A DNA stretch of 64,000 nucleotides from Capsicum annuum (GCF_002878395.1 NC_061112.1:41623539-41687538); one strand, 5' to 3'; counted from the first letter of the stretch, positions 45,972 to 59,502 are shown. The notes: generated from the sequence alone by a model not told the origin. Numbers and translations: made by a program.

Positions 45972-48332
45972 ATAGATTTTAAGTGTCCTAGGGTGTCTGT
46001 AAAGCTATGCCTAGTAGAGTCTTACGGAATGGTACAGAGACACCTGTACTTTTCTTTAAGAGGATATGAGGCATTTAAGAAATATTTCCCTTCTTTCATA
46101 TCTCAGATCGTGCAGTAGAAGTGTTCTTTAAGGAACTTATACAGATACTCACATTAATCCATTTATGTTAGCTCTCCCTTTTTTTTGAGGCAATGAAAAC
46201 AGTAAAGCTTAAATCCCTACAGATAGAGTTTTCTCAGAAGTCCCCATAGACAATTATAGGATTGCGCGTAGGCTCGAAGGTATCCCATTAGGGATTTTAA
46301 GTTTCGAAGTTTGAAAGATTTTATTCATGTTCATGAAAATCGTGCACTAAGCCAAAGTCAGATGTGCCCTCAAACCCCTTCTCAGAATCCTATGGTAGCA
46401 TATGATCTAGAGTTAGATTCATGAACCCAGAAGTTTAGTAGTAGTAAAGTAGGGATAGTGTTTATCTTGATTTATTAGATTATGTATCTATGGGTCTAGT
46501 TGTATTAAAGTTGAATCAGTAGGCTTGAAACAGCGTATGCAAGAATTTAAGTTTATTGATTCCAAATTAAAGTATGATGGTGAATGTATGATCTAGAGGT
46601 GTACCCAAGGTGATATGGGGTTGTATTATTTCTAAGTTTTAATAGTGTGTGTGCTTAGATACTACCCTTGAGTTGTGAAGTCCGAATGAGTCCATGTAGT
46701 ATATGATGTTCTTACCAGCAAAGTTATGGATTATATGTTGTTAATGTAGGGCATGTTGGTACAATGATAATTCTCATGATTTAGGAAAAAATATAAATTT
46801 AGAGATATGATATTGGTAGGCTATGATAGAAGTAGTATGGTTCATTGAAGGTTCGGGAATATCCATGTTACATGTTAGAATCTAAGTTTAAATCTTGGAT
46901 GATTGGTCTAATAGTAAGACAAATTGAATTCTAGATGGTGTGAGCTTATGGTAAGGTGATACTCATGAAGGTTTTAAGTCAGTAAGTGTTTAAGTTATTA
47001 TATGATGACTATTAGAGCTATAGAAAGTTAAGAGTTGTATATTAGAAGGAAGTACTAGCAGTGGACCTTACACTTTCAGGTATTTCAGGGTGAGTTTATT
47101 ATTGATGTATATTGTTATATCTCGAGTCATAGAGTAAAGTGGTTGCAGTCCAGCTTAGAGTTTATCGAAGGGGTCCACAGACTTAGAATGATAACTTTAA
47201 TCTAAAGGGGAGATGATAGAACAAGTAACTAAGTCAGGATCTTAAATTCTAGTAGTGATGTCAGTGTATTGTAAAAATCAATAGAGGAGAAAGATGCTCG
47301 ACCCATTCTTATCTCAGTGAAAAGTTTTATACTTCAGTTACCACGGTATCTACTCATGCCTTACATGTCAGGTCCATGATCATGGGTCATATTCATGCAC
47401 ATCATAGAGAATCATATGCGCTTCCAGTTCCTAGTATAAGGAGTTCCAGTTAACTCAGCAGTACGAATTATATTCTATGAATTTATGAACTCTGAACTCA
47501 GGTTATGCAGCTTATGATTCATGGACCCATGTTTTATAGTATATTAGTTCAGGAACTCATGCTACACTCTTAATAATCAGCGAAATTCAGATTATGTCAT
47601 TTATGTCCTTAGTTTAGATCTCTTTGATTAATTCATGTAATTGGTACTCTATTCTTTAGGCCTCAGTAAAGTGTCAGGTTACGTATAGTATCCTTCCATG
47701 CTTTAGGATCTTATGTTCTAACCTTTCAGTTACCTCTCCATATGAAATGACAGTGGTGATGAGTAATTGTTTAGATGTGAGAGAGTAAATGTTCCTTGTT
47801 GAAGAAAACATTGTAGTATGCTTGTTTACATAAAGCTACAAATTGAAGGAAGATCAAGGTTAAGCTTTTGTATATGTCATGGTTAGTTGAGAATTCAATG
47901 TGTGTTTTCTTGGGGTAGTGCATAGAAGTTATTATTGATAGAGTTTTAGAGAATATAAGAAAAATGCTTTTATGGGTATTTGTTTAGATGTTTATATGTG
48001 GTTAAGAAGATAGGTTTGAATATCATATTGGTGTTTAAGTGGATGAATGCATTATGCGTTAGTAAATTTCTCGTAAGAGGTTGAATGTAGTTGTTGAAGT
48101 GTTAATAAGAATTATTCTTGAGATGTGAAGTTGTGAAAATGCATGCGGTATTGAATTCATGGTTCAGACTAGTATTACAGCGTTATATGTGCACTTTGTA
48201 GATTCGAGTAGGCTTGAACATAGTGAGAGAATTTGGTTCAGCTTAGACTTTAGAAGATAGAGTTATCAATGCCATGTGAAGATTATAAGTAGCCTCAAGT
48301 AAAGTGTAGTATTGAAGAGGAACGTATGTGTA
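45972..48332 (+). other. G3 internal region, first noncoding part
   Basis: A gypsy-like leader is recognisable in the first 150 bp. Beyond that there is no open frame above about 60 codons and no retroelement motif by reading. It ends at TGTGTA (48327-48332), the probable target site of the solo LTR. Confidence 0.6.
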
Positions 48333-50770
48333 ATTCCCTGATAGTACACCCTGGGCATCACACGGTGCCTAGTCCCGAGGGATCACAAGCTAACCCATAA
48401 GTTGGTACCTGTTGTGAGCACTGAATAATAATATCATAATTATGGAAAACATGTAATATTGCTATAAGGTTTTATCACTGAATCAACACTAAAATATGAA
48501 TCTATAGAAAAACTGATTGAATCTTATTAAATACTGATAAACTAATGTGTTAATTGAAAATTTGAATACTGAATAACTGACTCTAATGTTTGAAAAGCCT
48601 CTAAAACTGACTAACTGAATATGAGTTGATGGGATAGGCCCCTAACTAACTCTTCTAACTACTGAAATAGAGATATGAAGTAAGATAATCTGTCCTCGAA
48701 TGATGAGGACTCACCACTGCTACTATACTGCTGATAACCTGAGTCTAAGCGCGGTCTGGGAACTTAATGTCAGTACCTATGATATAATACATCATAGCGC
48801 CAAAGAAAGGAATGCGATTAGTACTTTGAATGTACTGGTATGCTAAATGAGGTAGGCTAATATGCATGGTTTCATGAACAGAACTAATAATTAACTGAAT
48901 ATGCATGTAAAAGATGGAGTACTGAGTATAGAACATGGAATTTGTAGATAATGAAAATATGGAGAATCTGTAAATACTGAGTATGCATGACAGTCTGTAA
49001 ATACTAAAGATACGTGAAAATCTATAGATATTGGAGATGCATGACCAAGCATATAACATAGACTGAGTAACATCTATAAACTAAAATGTTAACAAAATAT
49101 TGATATATGCATGCTTTAGTCAAACAACTCTAAGACTGCATAACTGAATTGGGACTGTAACTAAGACTACATCTGAAATCGTGGGAGGTATCATCTAACC
49201 GATATTCCCTGATTTGAGCTAATTGGGTTCCAACCTATAACTCCAGTTGGAAGGGTGTTAATACCATGCCACGGGTACTAATGCTGGCTGTGTGGATCCA
49301 CTAACCTGATATAATATCCAAAGAACTAAGGATGTGAAGCCTAAACTGACGGGTGACCCCTGCGAGATAGTCAAGCCTAATCTGACGGGTGACTTTTCAT
49401 ATCCTATGCTGGCTACGTAGTTCTGGATTATAGGGACTGCTACTAATGACTCTGCCTATCTGACAGGGAAGCCACCATCCCTATACTCGCTCGGTGATAA
49501 ATCCTACTCCCAACTGAAAAACACTGAAATACTAGACTGCTCTGAGTTTAACTGACTGATATCTGACTATTCTGATAATGCTCATAGTATGTTCTGAAGA
49601 CTATTCTGTAATGTATTGAGACTAGACTACATAACAACTATGGTTTTCGGGTATTCAATACCCTCAGGACTAAAAAAAAATAATGGAAAAATGACACTAA
49701 AGCTTAGGGGACAAAGCATGAAGGCTTTTATTAAATCAATTACTCTTGTAGGCATTTTATCAAACATTGGTAGTTCATGGTTAAAAACAATCATAGGAAT
49801 GTCATGGAACTTATGAAATAGCATGAATTCAACATAATAGATATAAATCATGGTTTAATTCAATAAATAATAATATAAGAGCATGAGGATTGAATGATAT
49901 CAATAATTTCATGGTAACATGGTATAAATCAATAGTACATGGAGGTTCATGGATGAAATCATAATTTAAAATCAAATAGCTTGAAAAGATTATAACTTGG
50001 TAATTAAAATAGGATATTTGGACTCCATGGATGAAAGGAATCCATGGATGAATATCTAACATATGTGGGATAATGAATTTCCTGATGGTCTTGGTGAGTT
50101 CTTGAGGATTGATATTGAATTTGAGAGCTAGGGTTTATTGTTCTTGGAAAAATAAATCTTTAATTCAAGAGGAAATTGAATAATGAATGATTATTTAGGT
50201 CAATTAGGGCTACATTTCATGTTTTAGGACGAGTTTAGGGCTTAGGAAAAAGACCCAAATACCCTTAAACGGATTTAAAACGTAAGTTGAAAACTGACCA
50301 TCTCAATTTTTGGCCTTGGCGCGACACGCCACTATCACGCCAAGCCACTGGAAATGGACAATTAGGACTTGGACGAACACCGTGACAAGGAGCTATCGCG
50401 ATAAGCCTTTGGAATGCCAATTTGGTCTCCTCCGCGATGTGCCACCATCACGGAGGCCCATTGGAAATTGGCCTGCTCTACGATGCACCAACATCATAGA
50501 GTCATACTGGAAATTGACAATTGTCATTTGGACAGTCTGCGTGACGCGCTATGGGTTAAAATGACTATGTTTACCAACTGAAACTTAAAATTACCATAAA
50601 TTCTTACCCGGTTATCGAATTTTGGTAAATTTTATATCGTTGGAAAGCTAATTGAATTTCCTATGAAATGAAAGGATATAAACTGAAAAATGATGAGTGT
50701 TTCAAAATTTTTATTTATGAATACTCATGCGCTGAGATTTAGATTATACTAGGGAAATACGGGGTGTTAC
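48333..50770 (-). repeat. Solo LTR, opposite orientation, related to G3
   Basis: The minus strand starts GTAACACCCCGTATTTCCC at 50770 and runs to about 48333-48339. The stretch 49190-49500 is the reverse complement of G3 LTR text at 44430-44730 (for example CGGGTGACCC, TGGCTACGTAGTTCTGGA, and ACTCCAGTTGGAAGGGT). TGTGTA flanks both sides (48327-48332 and 50771-50776). No internal retroelement sequence adjoins it, so it is a solo LTR of a sister family. The outer ends have mutated, so boundaries are good to a few bases. Confidence 0.75.
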
Positions 50771-51596
50771 TGTGTAGTTGAGGGAGTATTCTAGGAGTTT
50801 TTCTAAGCTTAAAAGTAGAAGTTCCATTGTCTAAGGCATAGAAATTCTATCCTAGCCTATATTTCATAGGCCTATGATCCATGTTACAGAATTATAGACA
50901 TGTTCCAATTCCTTATTCAGATATCTTATTCGGATTGTGCCCTATAATCTTTGCTCTCTAATGTTATTGGAACTTCTTAGAAAGAGTGTTGAAGAAATAC
51001 TCCAACTGAGTATAATATTTCAGTATGATTCAATTTGTATAGCCAACAATCTAGTTTGGCAGTCAGACAGACAAGTTCCTATGGTTTTCCATCTTTCCTA
51101 TTCATGAGGTAATTCATTCACGTCCATGCACATTGTGAATCTAGTTCAGTCCATGCATCATGTTTTAGATTCAGATATTTAATTATTTTTCAGTTCGTAA
51201 GTGTCCTGTGCATCATTTAGTCTTTCCTTAGTATTTCAGCAAAGTCAGTATCATTCAGGGGACGAATAAACCTATTATCTTTTCTAAATGAATAAATTTT
51301 TTCTGAAACTTAGGGTATAAATTTTAATGTCCTAAACCTATTATCTTTTCTAAATGAAACTAGATCTATCTTGAGGTAATGGTTACTCATAAGTTGACTC
51401 TCCCGTTTCTATCTCAGCCTTATAACCATTCTCATGTCATTACTTGTATTCACAAAATCAGTCCAGTTCATGTATCATGCATAGATTCCGTTATGCAATC
51501 ATGTAGTCATGCATGTTTAGAATATGATCTCAGTTGCCTTATTACTCTTAGTCTAATTAGTTTCATTAGAGGATGAATGATTCCAAGGGGAGATAA
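50771..51596 (+). other. G3 internal region, last noncoding part
   Basis: It continues the internal sequence after the solo LTR and ends in the purine tract CCAAGGGGAGATAATA just before the 3' LTR. No coding motif was recognised. Confidence 0.65.
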
Positions 51597-54500
51597 TATA
51601 ACACCCCACATTTTGAGTAATAAATAGAGCCATCATTTCTATATGTTTAGACTCCAATCCCATGATTTCTATTTGAATATATGTATCATGATCTTTATCC
51701 TAGTGTGTGAGGTTCTTATGAGGTGAAAAATGTTCATAGGAATCACTTAGAGCAAGGTTGAACTAAGAGCTTTTGATTCGGCCAAATTTTGGCATTCGAT
51801 TCTACTAGGGTAAACTTTGAATGTGAATAACTTTTGACATAGGTGAAATTTTTCAACTCAATACCCACCAAATGATAGACAATTGAGTTAGCTTTCCAAA
51901 GATACCAATTTCACCTTATTCCGATGCTCGAGAAAAAAGTTATGGCCATGCAAAGGTCGTGCATTGCATAATAATCACAAAGAGCCACTAGAAAGGGTGT
52001 GTGATTGGCCATGTGTCGACCACTTAAGGGTTGTGAGATTGGTCATGTGTCTCCCACCTTGTCTTGGGCGATTTTCTATGCGTCGCATGTTGGTTGCACA
52101 GTGCTAAAAATGCTTCGTTTTGACTTAAATAAAGGGCGTTGAAGTTTTTTCACACCCCTAAACCATTCCCAATCTCTCCTAAATAAATTAAGGGAATTTT
52201 AAACATGTTATATCCACTCTCTTAACCTTAAACCATCAGTATACGACTCCAAATCCCTTCGCCCCTTCCCAAGAATAAAATTCAAGCCCCTTTCTTAAGA
52301 AATCAAGAATTCAAGCTTCTAAGTTCAAGAAACCCTCAAGAAATCCTTAAGAAACCATCTATTAAGGTATGTGGGATAGTCATTCATGGGTGCCTTTCAC
52401 CTATAGAGCCCCAAAACATTCTCTTTCAAGTAAATTAGGAGTTTTTGCTTACTATGGTATTTTATATGTTCAAGAAAGGCTTAGTTCATGTTTTCATGGT
52501 AGTTTTAATTCAATTTAGCCGATGTATGATTCCATGGAAGATTAGATTTCCTTATTCTTTAAATTTCAGTTTCCCATGCTTTATTTAAGAGAATTACATG
52601 TTAAATCTCCAAATTATGAATTTAGACATGTAATCATATTGCTTCCTCATGTTTAAGACATTCTCATGTTCAAGCTTACGACTCTTACATGATTGATGAA
52701 ATATCCATGTTTTGGGTCTTTGAACCATATTTGCATACTACAATATTTCAAGTTTGATATTATATTTTATAATCATTCAGTGTTGGTGGGTTATAAGCAC
52801 CCAATACCTATGTGTTTTATGTGTTTTAGTTTTCAAGTAACAAGTCAGTCTGAATCATGATTTTATTCCCATATTCAGATTATCATTTTTTATAAAGAAC
52901 TCACCAATTTTACTCCATGTTAAAGACATTAGTTTAAATATTCATGGTTACTTCAGATTATGCTTGCACTGCCAGTTTTAAAATACCATGTTTGAGCATA
53001 TCAGTCATTAGTGCATGCACCAGTTCACGATTTCAGTGTTAGTTCAGTTACGAGTAGGATTTAGCATCGAGTAAATGTAGGGATAGCCTCTTCCTTATTA
53101 GTTAGGCAGAGTCGTTAGTAATAGTCTCTGTATTCCAGAACTACGTAGCCAGCGTAGGATATGAGGGATCAACCATCATTTTAGTCTTGACTTCCTCTCA
53201 TGGGTCACCCATCAGTTTAGGCTTGACACTGTAGTTCTTTGAGACAATAGTTTAGTAGATCCACATAGCCAGTGTTAGTACCTACGGCACGGTATTGACA
53301 CCCTTCCAACTGGGATTACATGTTGGACCCCGATTATCTCAGATTGGGGTATGTTGGATAGATAATACCTCCCATAATCTCAGTACATTATTCGGTATTT
53401 TCTCAATTCAGGTTTGCTTAACCAAGTGTATAGATTTTCAGTTATTCAGTAGTACAATTTTCAGTCTTTAGATTATAGATTTATTTCATTACACATTTAT
53501 GCTTGGTCTTGCATTCTCAGATATTATATATTTATGCATTCATGCTCAGTTATCTCATGTTGTTAAGTTAGTCCTTATCTCATATGCACAGTACCCCATG
53601 TATTTAAGCCAATCCAAACATCAGTTAATCAGTATTTAGATGTCAGTTATTTAGTATTCAGATATCAGTTAATCAGTATTCATATACCCGCTACTTAGCA
53701 TATAGATGTTAGTTATCCATTTACTTAGATTTCAGTTGCTCAGTCACACAGGCACCAGTCATCCTATTAATTAGATCTACTTAATTCATGTTATGTTGGT
53801 TTTAGATATTTCTTAATTCAGGCCCAGTATGTTTGTATATTTAGATCCTTAAGTTAAGTTAGTTCCCATAACATAGTTTTAGATCCAGTATTCATACGTC
53901 ATCCTCGATAAAACTTTTACAACATTTTCAGCCCACAAGAGAATGGCATACAACATTTATGTTTCTACCGCCTCCTAGCTTACACAATTATTTTCAGCTC
54001 ATGATTTATAAATTCTCTATGATTTATAGTTGTCATGTATAGTCATGTTTCAAATATATGTTTTAGCAAATAACTTATATCCTCAGTTTTAAAGCATGTT
54101 TGAAATATTTTCATGATTTACTGCATGTCTCCACATACTCAGTACATTCTAATGTAATGACCATATATATGCATTTGTAGCGACATCCTTTATAATGTAT
54201 GTACCTATGTAGCTCTTACACTAGGTTAAAATAGGTTGCAACTTTCAGCCAGCAGGTGATGAGTTCTCCTATTTCGGGAACTCTAGTTAGTTGTAGTTCA
54301 TGTGATGTGTTGTATTTTAATTATTCATATGTGTTGATTTGTGGTAGTTGGAGGCATGTACCAGCTATATGTAGTCAGTATAGTAGAGGCTTCATAGATA
54401 GTCAGTCAGGGTCATGAAATGTAAATTTCAGTTCTCTCTTCAGTTTTATCAGATTGTAAACTTTATCAGTTACCTACTTATTCAGATTTCTCTTTGATTA

Positions 54501-54640
54501 TGTTTCCTCACAACAAAACTAGATATTTAATATATTCTAAATTAGTTGCTTAAGTATCATGCCAGTTCATGGGTTAGGGTGGGATCACTTGGGGTTTCAA
54601 GCACTATGTTACGACTAGGGGGTAGTCTCGGGTCGTGACG
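51597..54640 (+). repeat. G3 3' LTR
   Basis: 3044 bp, partner of 42743-45955. It lacks the MITE. A short extra repetition of GGGTCACCC..TTTAG..CTTGAC text occurs near 53165-53230. Followed by CTAAA at 54641-54645. Confidence 0.85.
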
Positions 54641-54780
54641 CTAAAATATTAACTTTTTTTTTTTTTTTATCAAAGCTCCTTTACTATATATTTATATGGA
54701 AATGAAATAAATGTGGAATAAATATGAAACAATTTCTAATCTACAAAATTACTTTTTTTGTTGTTAATGTTAAGTCTCTA

Positions 54781-54822
<42 letters not shown>

Positions 54823-56060
54823 TATTTTCTTGTCAAATCTCTTTTATTATATATATTGAAATGAAATAAATATGAAAAAAATATGAAACAATTTATAAGC
54901 TACATAATTAATTAATATTTATGTTATCAAATGTCAAGTAGCTTGTTTTTAAAAGTCACTTAGCATGCTAATTATAGGCTAGACAATTCTCCTTTTATTA
55001 TATACATAGATATAAAATAACTAAAAATTTGAATATATAATTTAAGAAATTTTTGATAGATTTTTTTCTTTTTCTTCTTTTCTTAAATATATAATTAAAT
55101 AAGCCTATATAAGGACCATTCTTATATATTTTCATCCAATAGAAGTTGGTCTTAATATTTTTTATCCAGTAGAAGATAGACTTAATTATTTTTTTTACCA
55201 CAATATGAAATAAATATGAACAATTAATAATCTATAAAATTGTTTTGTGTCAAATTTTCAAGGTTCAAACCTTGGAAACAGCCTCTGGCAAAAATGTAAG
55301 GTAAGACTACATATGACACACCTTTTTGGTAGGGCCCTTCCCCGGGCCTCGCGTATAGCGGGAGCTTTAGTACACCAGGCTGCACTTTTTTTCAAATCTC
55401 CACTATGTATATATATAATAAATATGAAATTATTAATAATCTATAATATTAATTTTTTTTCTAATGACAAGTAGCTAGTTCTCAAGATGCAACTTGACAT
55501 AATTATAGGCTAGACCACTCTCCTTTATTATATATAGATAAGATATAAATATGAAATAATTCAAAATTTGGATATATTTAATTCAAGAAATTTTTGATAG
55601 ATTTTTTTCCTTTATTTATTTTTATGGTTATTTAAATATATATAATTCAAAAAAATTAATTAAGAACAAATCTTAGTTATTTTCATCCAATAGAAGTCAA
55701 ACTGAACAGTTTTTATCCAGTAGAAGTTAGACTTTGTTATTTTTTTCCACAATATCAAACAATTAATCTGCACAACTATTTTTCTTATCAAATCTCCTTC
55801 ATTATATATATAGAAATAAAATAAATGTGGGATAAGTATGAAACAATTAATAATCTACAAAATTATTTTTTTTGTCAGGTGTCAAGTAGTAGCTAGTTCT
55901 CAAGAAGCAACTTGATATAATTATATGCTAGACTATTCTCCTTATATATATATATATGTATATATATGTATATATATGTATATATGTATATATATATTTA
56001 TGTATATATGTATGTATATATATGTATATATATATGTATATATATAAATATATAGAAAAT
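54641..56060. repeat. AT-rich complex tandem repeat, block C
   Basis: Continuation of block B after G3. GGCTAGAC landmarks lie near 54978, 55508 and (as TGCTAGAC) 55926. It includes (TG)n(TA)n at 54780-54822 and a long TATATG/TATA tract at 55940-56055. An Au SINE interrupts one unit. Confidence 0.8.
55258..55391 (+). mobile_element. Au-type SINE, 5' truncated
   Basis: It contains the pol III B box GGTTCAAACC (55262-55271), TTGGAAACAGCCTCTGGCA, GTAAGGTAAGACTAC, GGGCCCTTCCCCGGGCC, GCGTATAGCGGGAGCTTTAG and a terminal T run, in the order known for Au SINEs. The A-box half is missing (134 bp against about 180 bp in the family). A short target duplication, TCAAATTT / TCAAATCT, lies at 55250-55257 and 55392-55399, within the repeat landmark GTCAAATCTCC. 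Confidence 0.8.
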
Positions 56061-56330
56061 TATTTCTAATAAAACCTCTATTATATAATAGTAATATTTT
56101 AACATATCTAGATTCACTATCTACGTTTCAAATATTAATAAGTTATAAAACTATTTATAAAGTAATGTAGCTATATCGTAACTAAAGAATTTTAGTCATA
56201 CAAATACATTTTAGAAGGATAATAAATTATACTTCTATCAAATGCCAATTTAGATTAAATATTCCATAATATATTTGGTAACACTAAAATTCTCAAACGA
56301 ACCACTCGAAAACCAAACTATTAGTCCCAA
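56061..56330. other. AT-rich spacer, nothing recognised
   Basis: No repeat landmark of block C and no coding similarity. It may include the outer part of the gypsy LTR fragment that follows. Confidence 0.5.
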
Positions 56331-56655
56331 CAAGTTATAAATAACTTGGGATGGTTATAGAAAAGCTATAGACATTGAAAACAAATAAAAATGAGTGAGA
56401 TTACCGTGAGGATTATTACAACATCCATACTAAAAGGACTTTCATGAACAAAATAAAGGATAAGGAAATACCTTAAGGCTCAAAATAGGTAAGGATACTA
56501 GGCCCGTATATCACGCTCGGTCTCCCAAGTAGCCTCTCAACTGGACGATGATGCCACTGATCTCAAACAACAAGGATGGAGTTAAGCAATGGAATCTCAG
56601 CACTAATATCCCGAACATATGCAAAAAATGACTCATAACTTCTTAATATGAGAAA
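56331..56655 (-). mobile_element. Ty3/gypsy 3' fragment (pol end plus LTR start)
   Basis: The minus strand at about 56555-56500 reads VASSSS, stop, EATWETERDIRA, stop, YPYLF, the last residues of a chromodomain-bearing gypsy polyprotein. The region down to 56421 is 3' untranslated. The LTR starts TGTAATAATCCTCACGG at 56420 and continues to at least 56331. Its outer limit is unclear. It abuts the G4 LTR, which probably inserted into it. Confidence 0.65.
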
Positions 56656-56659
56656 TAAT

Positions 56660-59487
56660 TATAACACCTTAAATTTTGATGAAATATGTGAAATATGTAT
56701 TTTTGTGTGATTTGACTATTTTACCCCTCCCCGTGGTTGCATTGTGGTACTTCTGGAGTGTGGGATGACTGACACGGTTCTTGATGCATTTTAGTGTCAT
56801 TTATGGATATTATGGTTTTTGGTGGCTTCAAGAGCCTTATAGTTAAATTTAGTCAAAATCTTTTGATTCATGCGGCGGATGGCAAAACGGACTATGCAAG
56901 TAGATCCAAAATATATATTTTAGGGTGGTAACATAGTTGGTGTGGTTTTGTGGCTTTTAAATCTCATTTTAACTCTCGATTTTGAAAAGTTATAATTTTT
57001 GATTTCAGAGGTCAGTTTTGTGAAAACAACATCTTTTCAAAAATCTAATATCTCCATTAAGTCTAGATATTTGAATTTGATAGGATAGCATAGTTCGTTT
57101 GTATTCATGGGAGTTTAAATGAACCCCAAAAGACCCACAGAGTCGTGGAATGCACCAAAGTCCCCAACTAGTGCACCCGCAATCATGATGCTGCTGTCGC
57201 AATTGCGACTATAGCCTGCAGACATATGTTGCGATCACGACATTTGTTTTAGATTGCGATACCCTTGACAGGACATGTACCATAATCGCGACACCTGATC
57301 CGCGATTGTGATGCACGAGTATATAAATACATGGTTTTTGCCATTTTACACTATTTTTGAGATTTGGAGCTTAGGGTTTCATAATTTTGAGCTATTTCTT
57401 CCACTTCTAAGATTGGATAAGCTCCATAAGACCTATTTCAATTATTTTCTTCAATTTTTATCATTTATTTTTTGTTTAGACTTGAATTAAGTATAGAATT
57501 TGGGGATTTTGTCCTATAAGGCCTAAAAATTGTAATTCTCGAATTTAAACCCTAATTTCCACCCTTTTTACTTGGATGAGTTTCTAACCTCATGATTATC
57601 AGTTTTTCTCAATTTCATCTTCAAAACAACTTTGATTCTTGATTTTAAAATGGATTTTGAGTATTTTTACCTGGTAAAGCTTGAAAATAATTTTTCTTTG
57701 ATTTAGACCTTATTTTTAACTCAATTTTTCTTGGGGTTTTAGCTGTAGAATCTTAAAAATATGGAAATATATTTTTGAAATAAAGTTATGATTTTATCCT
57801 TCTATATTAAGAATCCATTTTAGGGGTTCGTTTTGACCCTGACTTGAAACTAGGTAACATGGGTATCATTAGCTTTCTTTTGACGTGTAGATTTTATATT
57901 TACATATTTTAGTTAATTTTGAGTCCATTCGCGAGGATTGAGATTATGGATTGAAGGCATTTGTTCTAGTTTTCGACATTCAAGATAGGTTATAGCTTAA
58001 CTTTTTACAGATTAGGTTGAGTAGTTAATATTGATACAAAAGCATGTTAAATATGTGAGTCCTAATCATGAAAATGGCTATCTTAATGTGTTGTGCCTGT
58101 ATGAGGGCCTATATGTGATGTTATATGGTAGTTTTGGAACATTATGTGCTATATGTGATCGTGTGGGTCCTATTTGATATTGATAGCCTTGTATACATAA
58201 TGATAATTGTATCTTATTTGATGAAAAAATGTACTATGTGTTGTGATATATTGATACTCAATTGGCGTATGAATTATGTTAGATTTCATTGATGGTTGAA
58301 AATAATGAGTAGATATTTGGCTTACGGAATAGTATATTCGTTGGTTATGGAAATACTCATTATGGTTGATTATCAAAATCGTATTATGGCTGGGTGTTAG
58401 CATTATATCCTCTTACTCATTCATGAAATATTGGTACGACTATGAAAATACTAAGAAACACTAACAACACCTTTTTTTGATAAAAAATATGGTATCTTAT
58501 AAAACCCTTTCTGAGGGATGTGCCAAGGAGGCAATATAGATATATGTGTATTATATATGAATTGACAAACCCCTCATGGGTCCTACGTCTTGTAGCTTTA
58601 GCTCCATAGGTGTATACAAAGACTATGTGATGTACTTGAAGTCTGTGCGATGATCTCGGAGATTACGGGACAACCTCATGCATTACATCATCATCATCAT
58701 AATTATTATTGTGTTTACTATATTATTCTCATGATGTGATTGTATATTCTCTTTGACTTGCTACCTATCTGTTATTCTATCTTCCCTGACTTGTACTTGA
58801 TTTTCTCATATATGTTGTCTCTTTTCCTTACTTATATATGGTATAAATGTATTCTTGTATCCCTTTCTAGTGTTTTGATATGTTATATGTGGATATTATA
58901 TAACTGTTAGTGCAAGCGATGTGAGCTATCATTGTGGGACATTTTTTAATTGTAGATGATGTGCCCTTAGTGTGCATTTTATATGTTTTATTTTCAACTT
59001 TGCTCGGTTAGCCTATGATACCTAATGAATATAAGTGGACCGTACTCACTCGTACTGTACCCTTTTGTTGCAGATTTAGGTTTGAGTGTACCTCACGGTG
59101 TTTGATTTTGGGCATCATTTAGAGATTTTCAAAGTAGTGGTTGATTTTAGGTGTCTGGAGTCTACTTTTATCTTTCTTTATTAGACTGTGTTTTTATTGT
59201 AGTTTAGAGATAGAGTTATATCCTATTTTGGATGTCTTTTGTATTTGAGTTCGAGTTGTATTAGTTATGTTCTTACACTATGACATTAGGTTTTGGGATT
59301 TGGTATTATTGAGTATATTTCTTTCTATATTTGTTATAATTATATTTTTTATTTTTGTTCTACAAGACTTTCCTTGGGTTTATATTTTGGTCTTTTTCGT
59401 GTTGTGTATCAATTTGGATGATAAGTTTACTTGTCAAGGTTTGCCGCGATAATTCCCATCATGACCCTTGGATTTTGGGTTATGAGA
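56660..59487 (+). repeat. G4 5' LTR
   Basis: It starts TATAACACCTTAAATTTTG (canonical TG lost) and ends GGGTTATGAGA, three bases before the primer site. A 60-bp copy of its start lies at 41667-41725. Its long noncoding body includes a CATCATCATCATCAT run near 58690. Confidence 0.75.
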
Positions 59488-59490
59488 GAT

Positions 59491-59502
59491 TGGTATCAGA
59501 GC
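59491..59502 (+). other. G4 primer binding site
   Basis: TGGTATCAGAGC, a perfect match to the common initiator Met-tRNA priming site of plant gypsy elements. Confidence 0.9.

Larger units (their letters stand above)
42743..54640 (+). mobile_element. G3: LTR retrotransposon without readable gag-pol
   Basis: Two LTRs (42743-45955 and 51597-54640) start TGTAACACCCCGC / TATAACACCCCAC and end GTGATA / GTGACG. A primer site follows the left LTR and a purine tract (AAGGGGAGATAATA) precedes the right one, so the element is in plus orientation. The internal region is 5.6 kb, of which 2.4 kb is a later solo LTR. In the remaining 3.2 kb I find no gag, protease, RT or integrase motif, although the first 150 bp (CTAGTAGAGTCTTACGGA.. 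and TCTTTAAGAGGATATGAGGC) resemble gypsy leaders such as 59545-59610. This fits a large non-autonomous derivative (LARD-like) mobilised by gypsy enzymes, or a copy decayed beyond reading. The LTRs look about 85-90% identical by eye. Confidence 0.8.

Noticed and set aside
50310..50564. 84-codon plus-strand frame with Trp/Thr/Arg repeats
   Set aside because: It lies in the antisense solo LTR, in a GC-rich stretch with short internal repeats (GCGATGCGCCA-like); no protein similarity.
58170..58403. 77-codon minus-strand frame in the G4 LTR
   Set aside because: Low-complexity Ile/His/Tyr/Asn composition from AT-rich LTR DNA, no domain.
59491..59502. tRNA-like motif
   Set aside because: It is only the 12-bp primer binding site of G4, with no cloverleaf around it.
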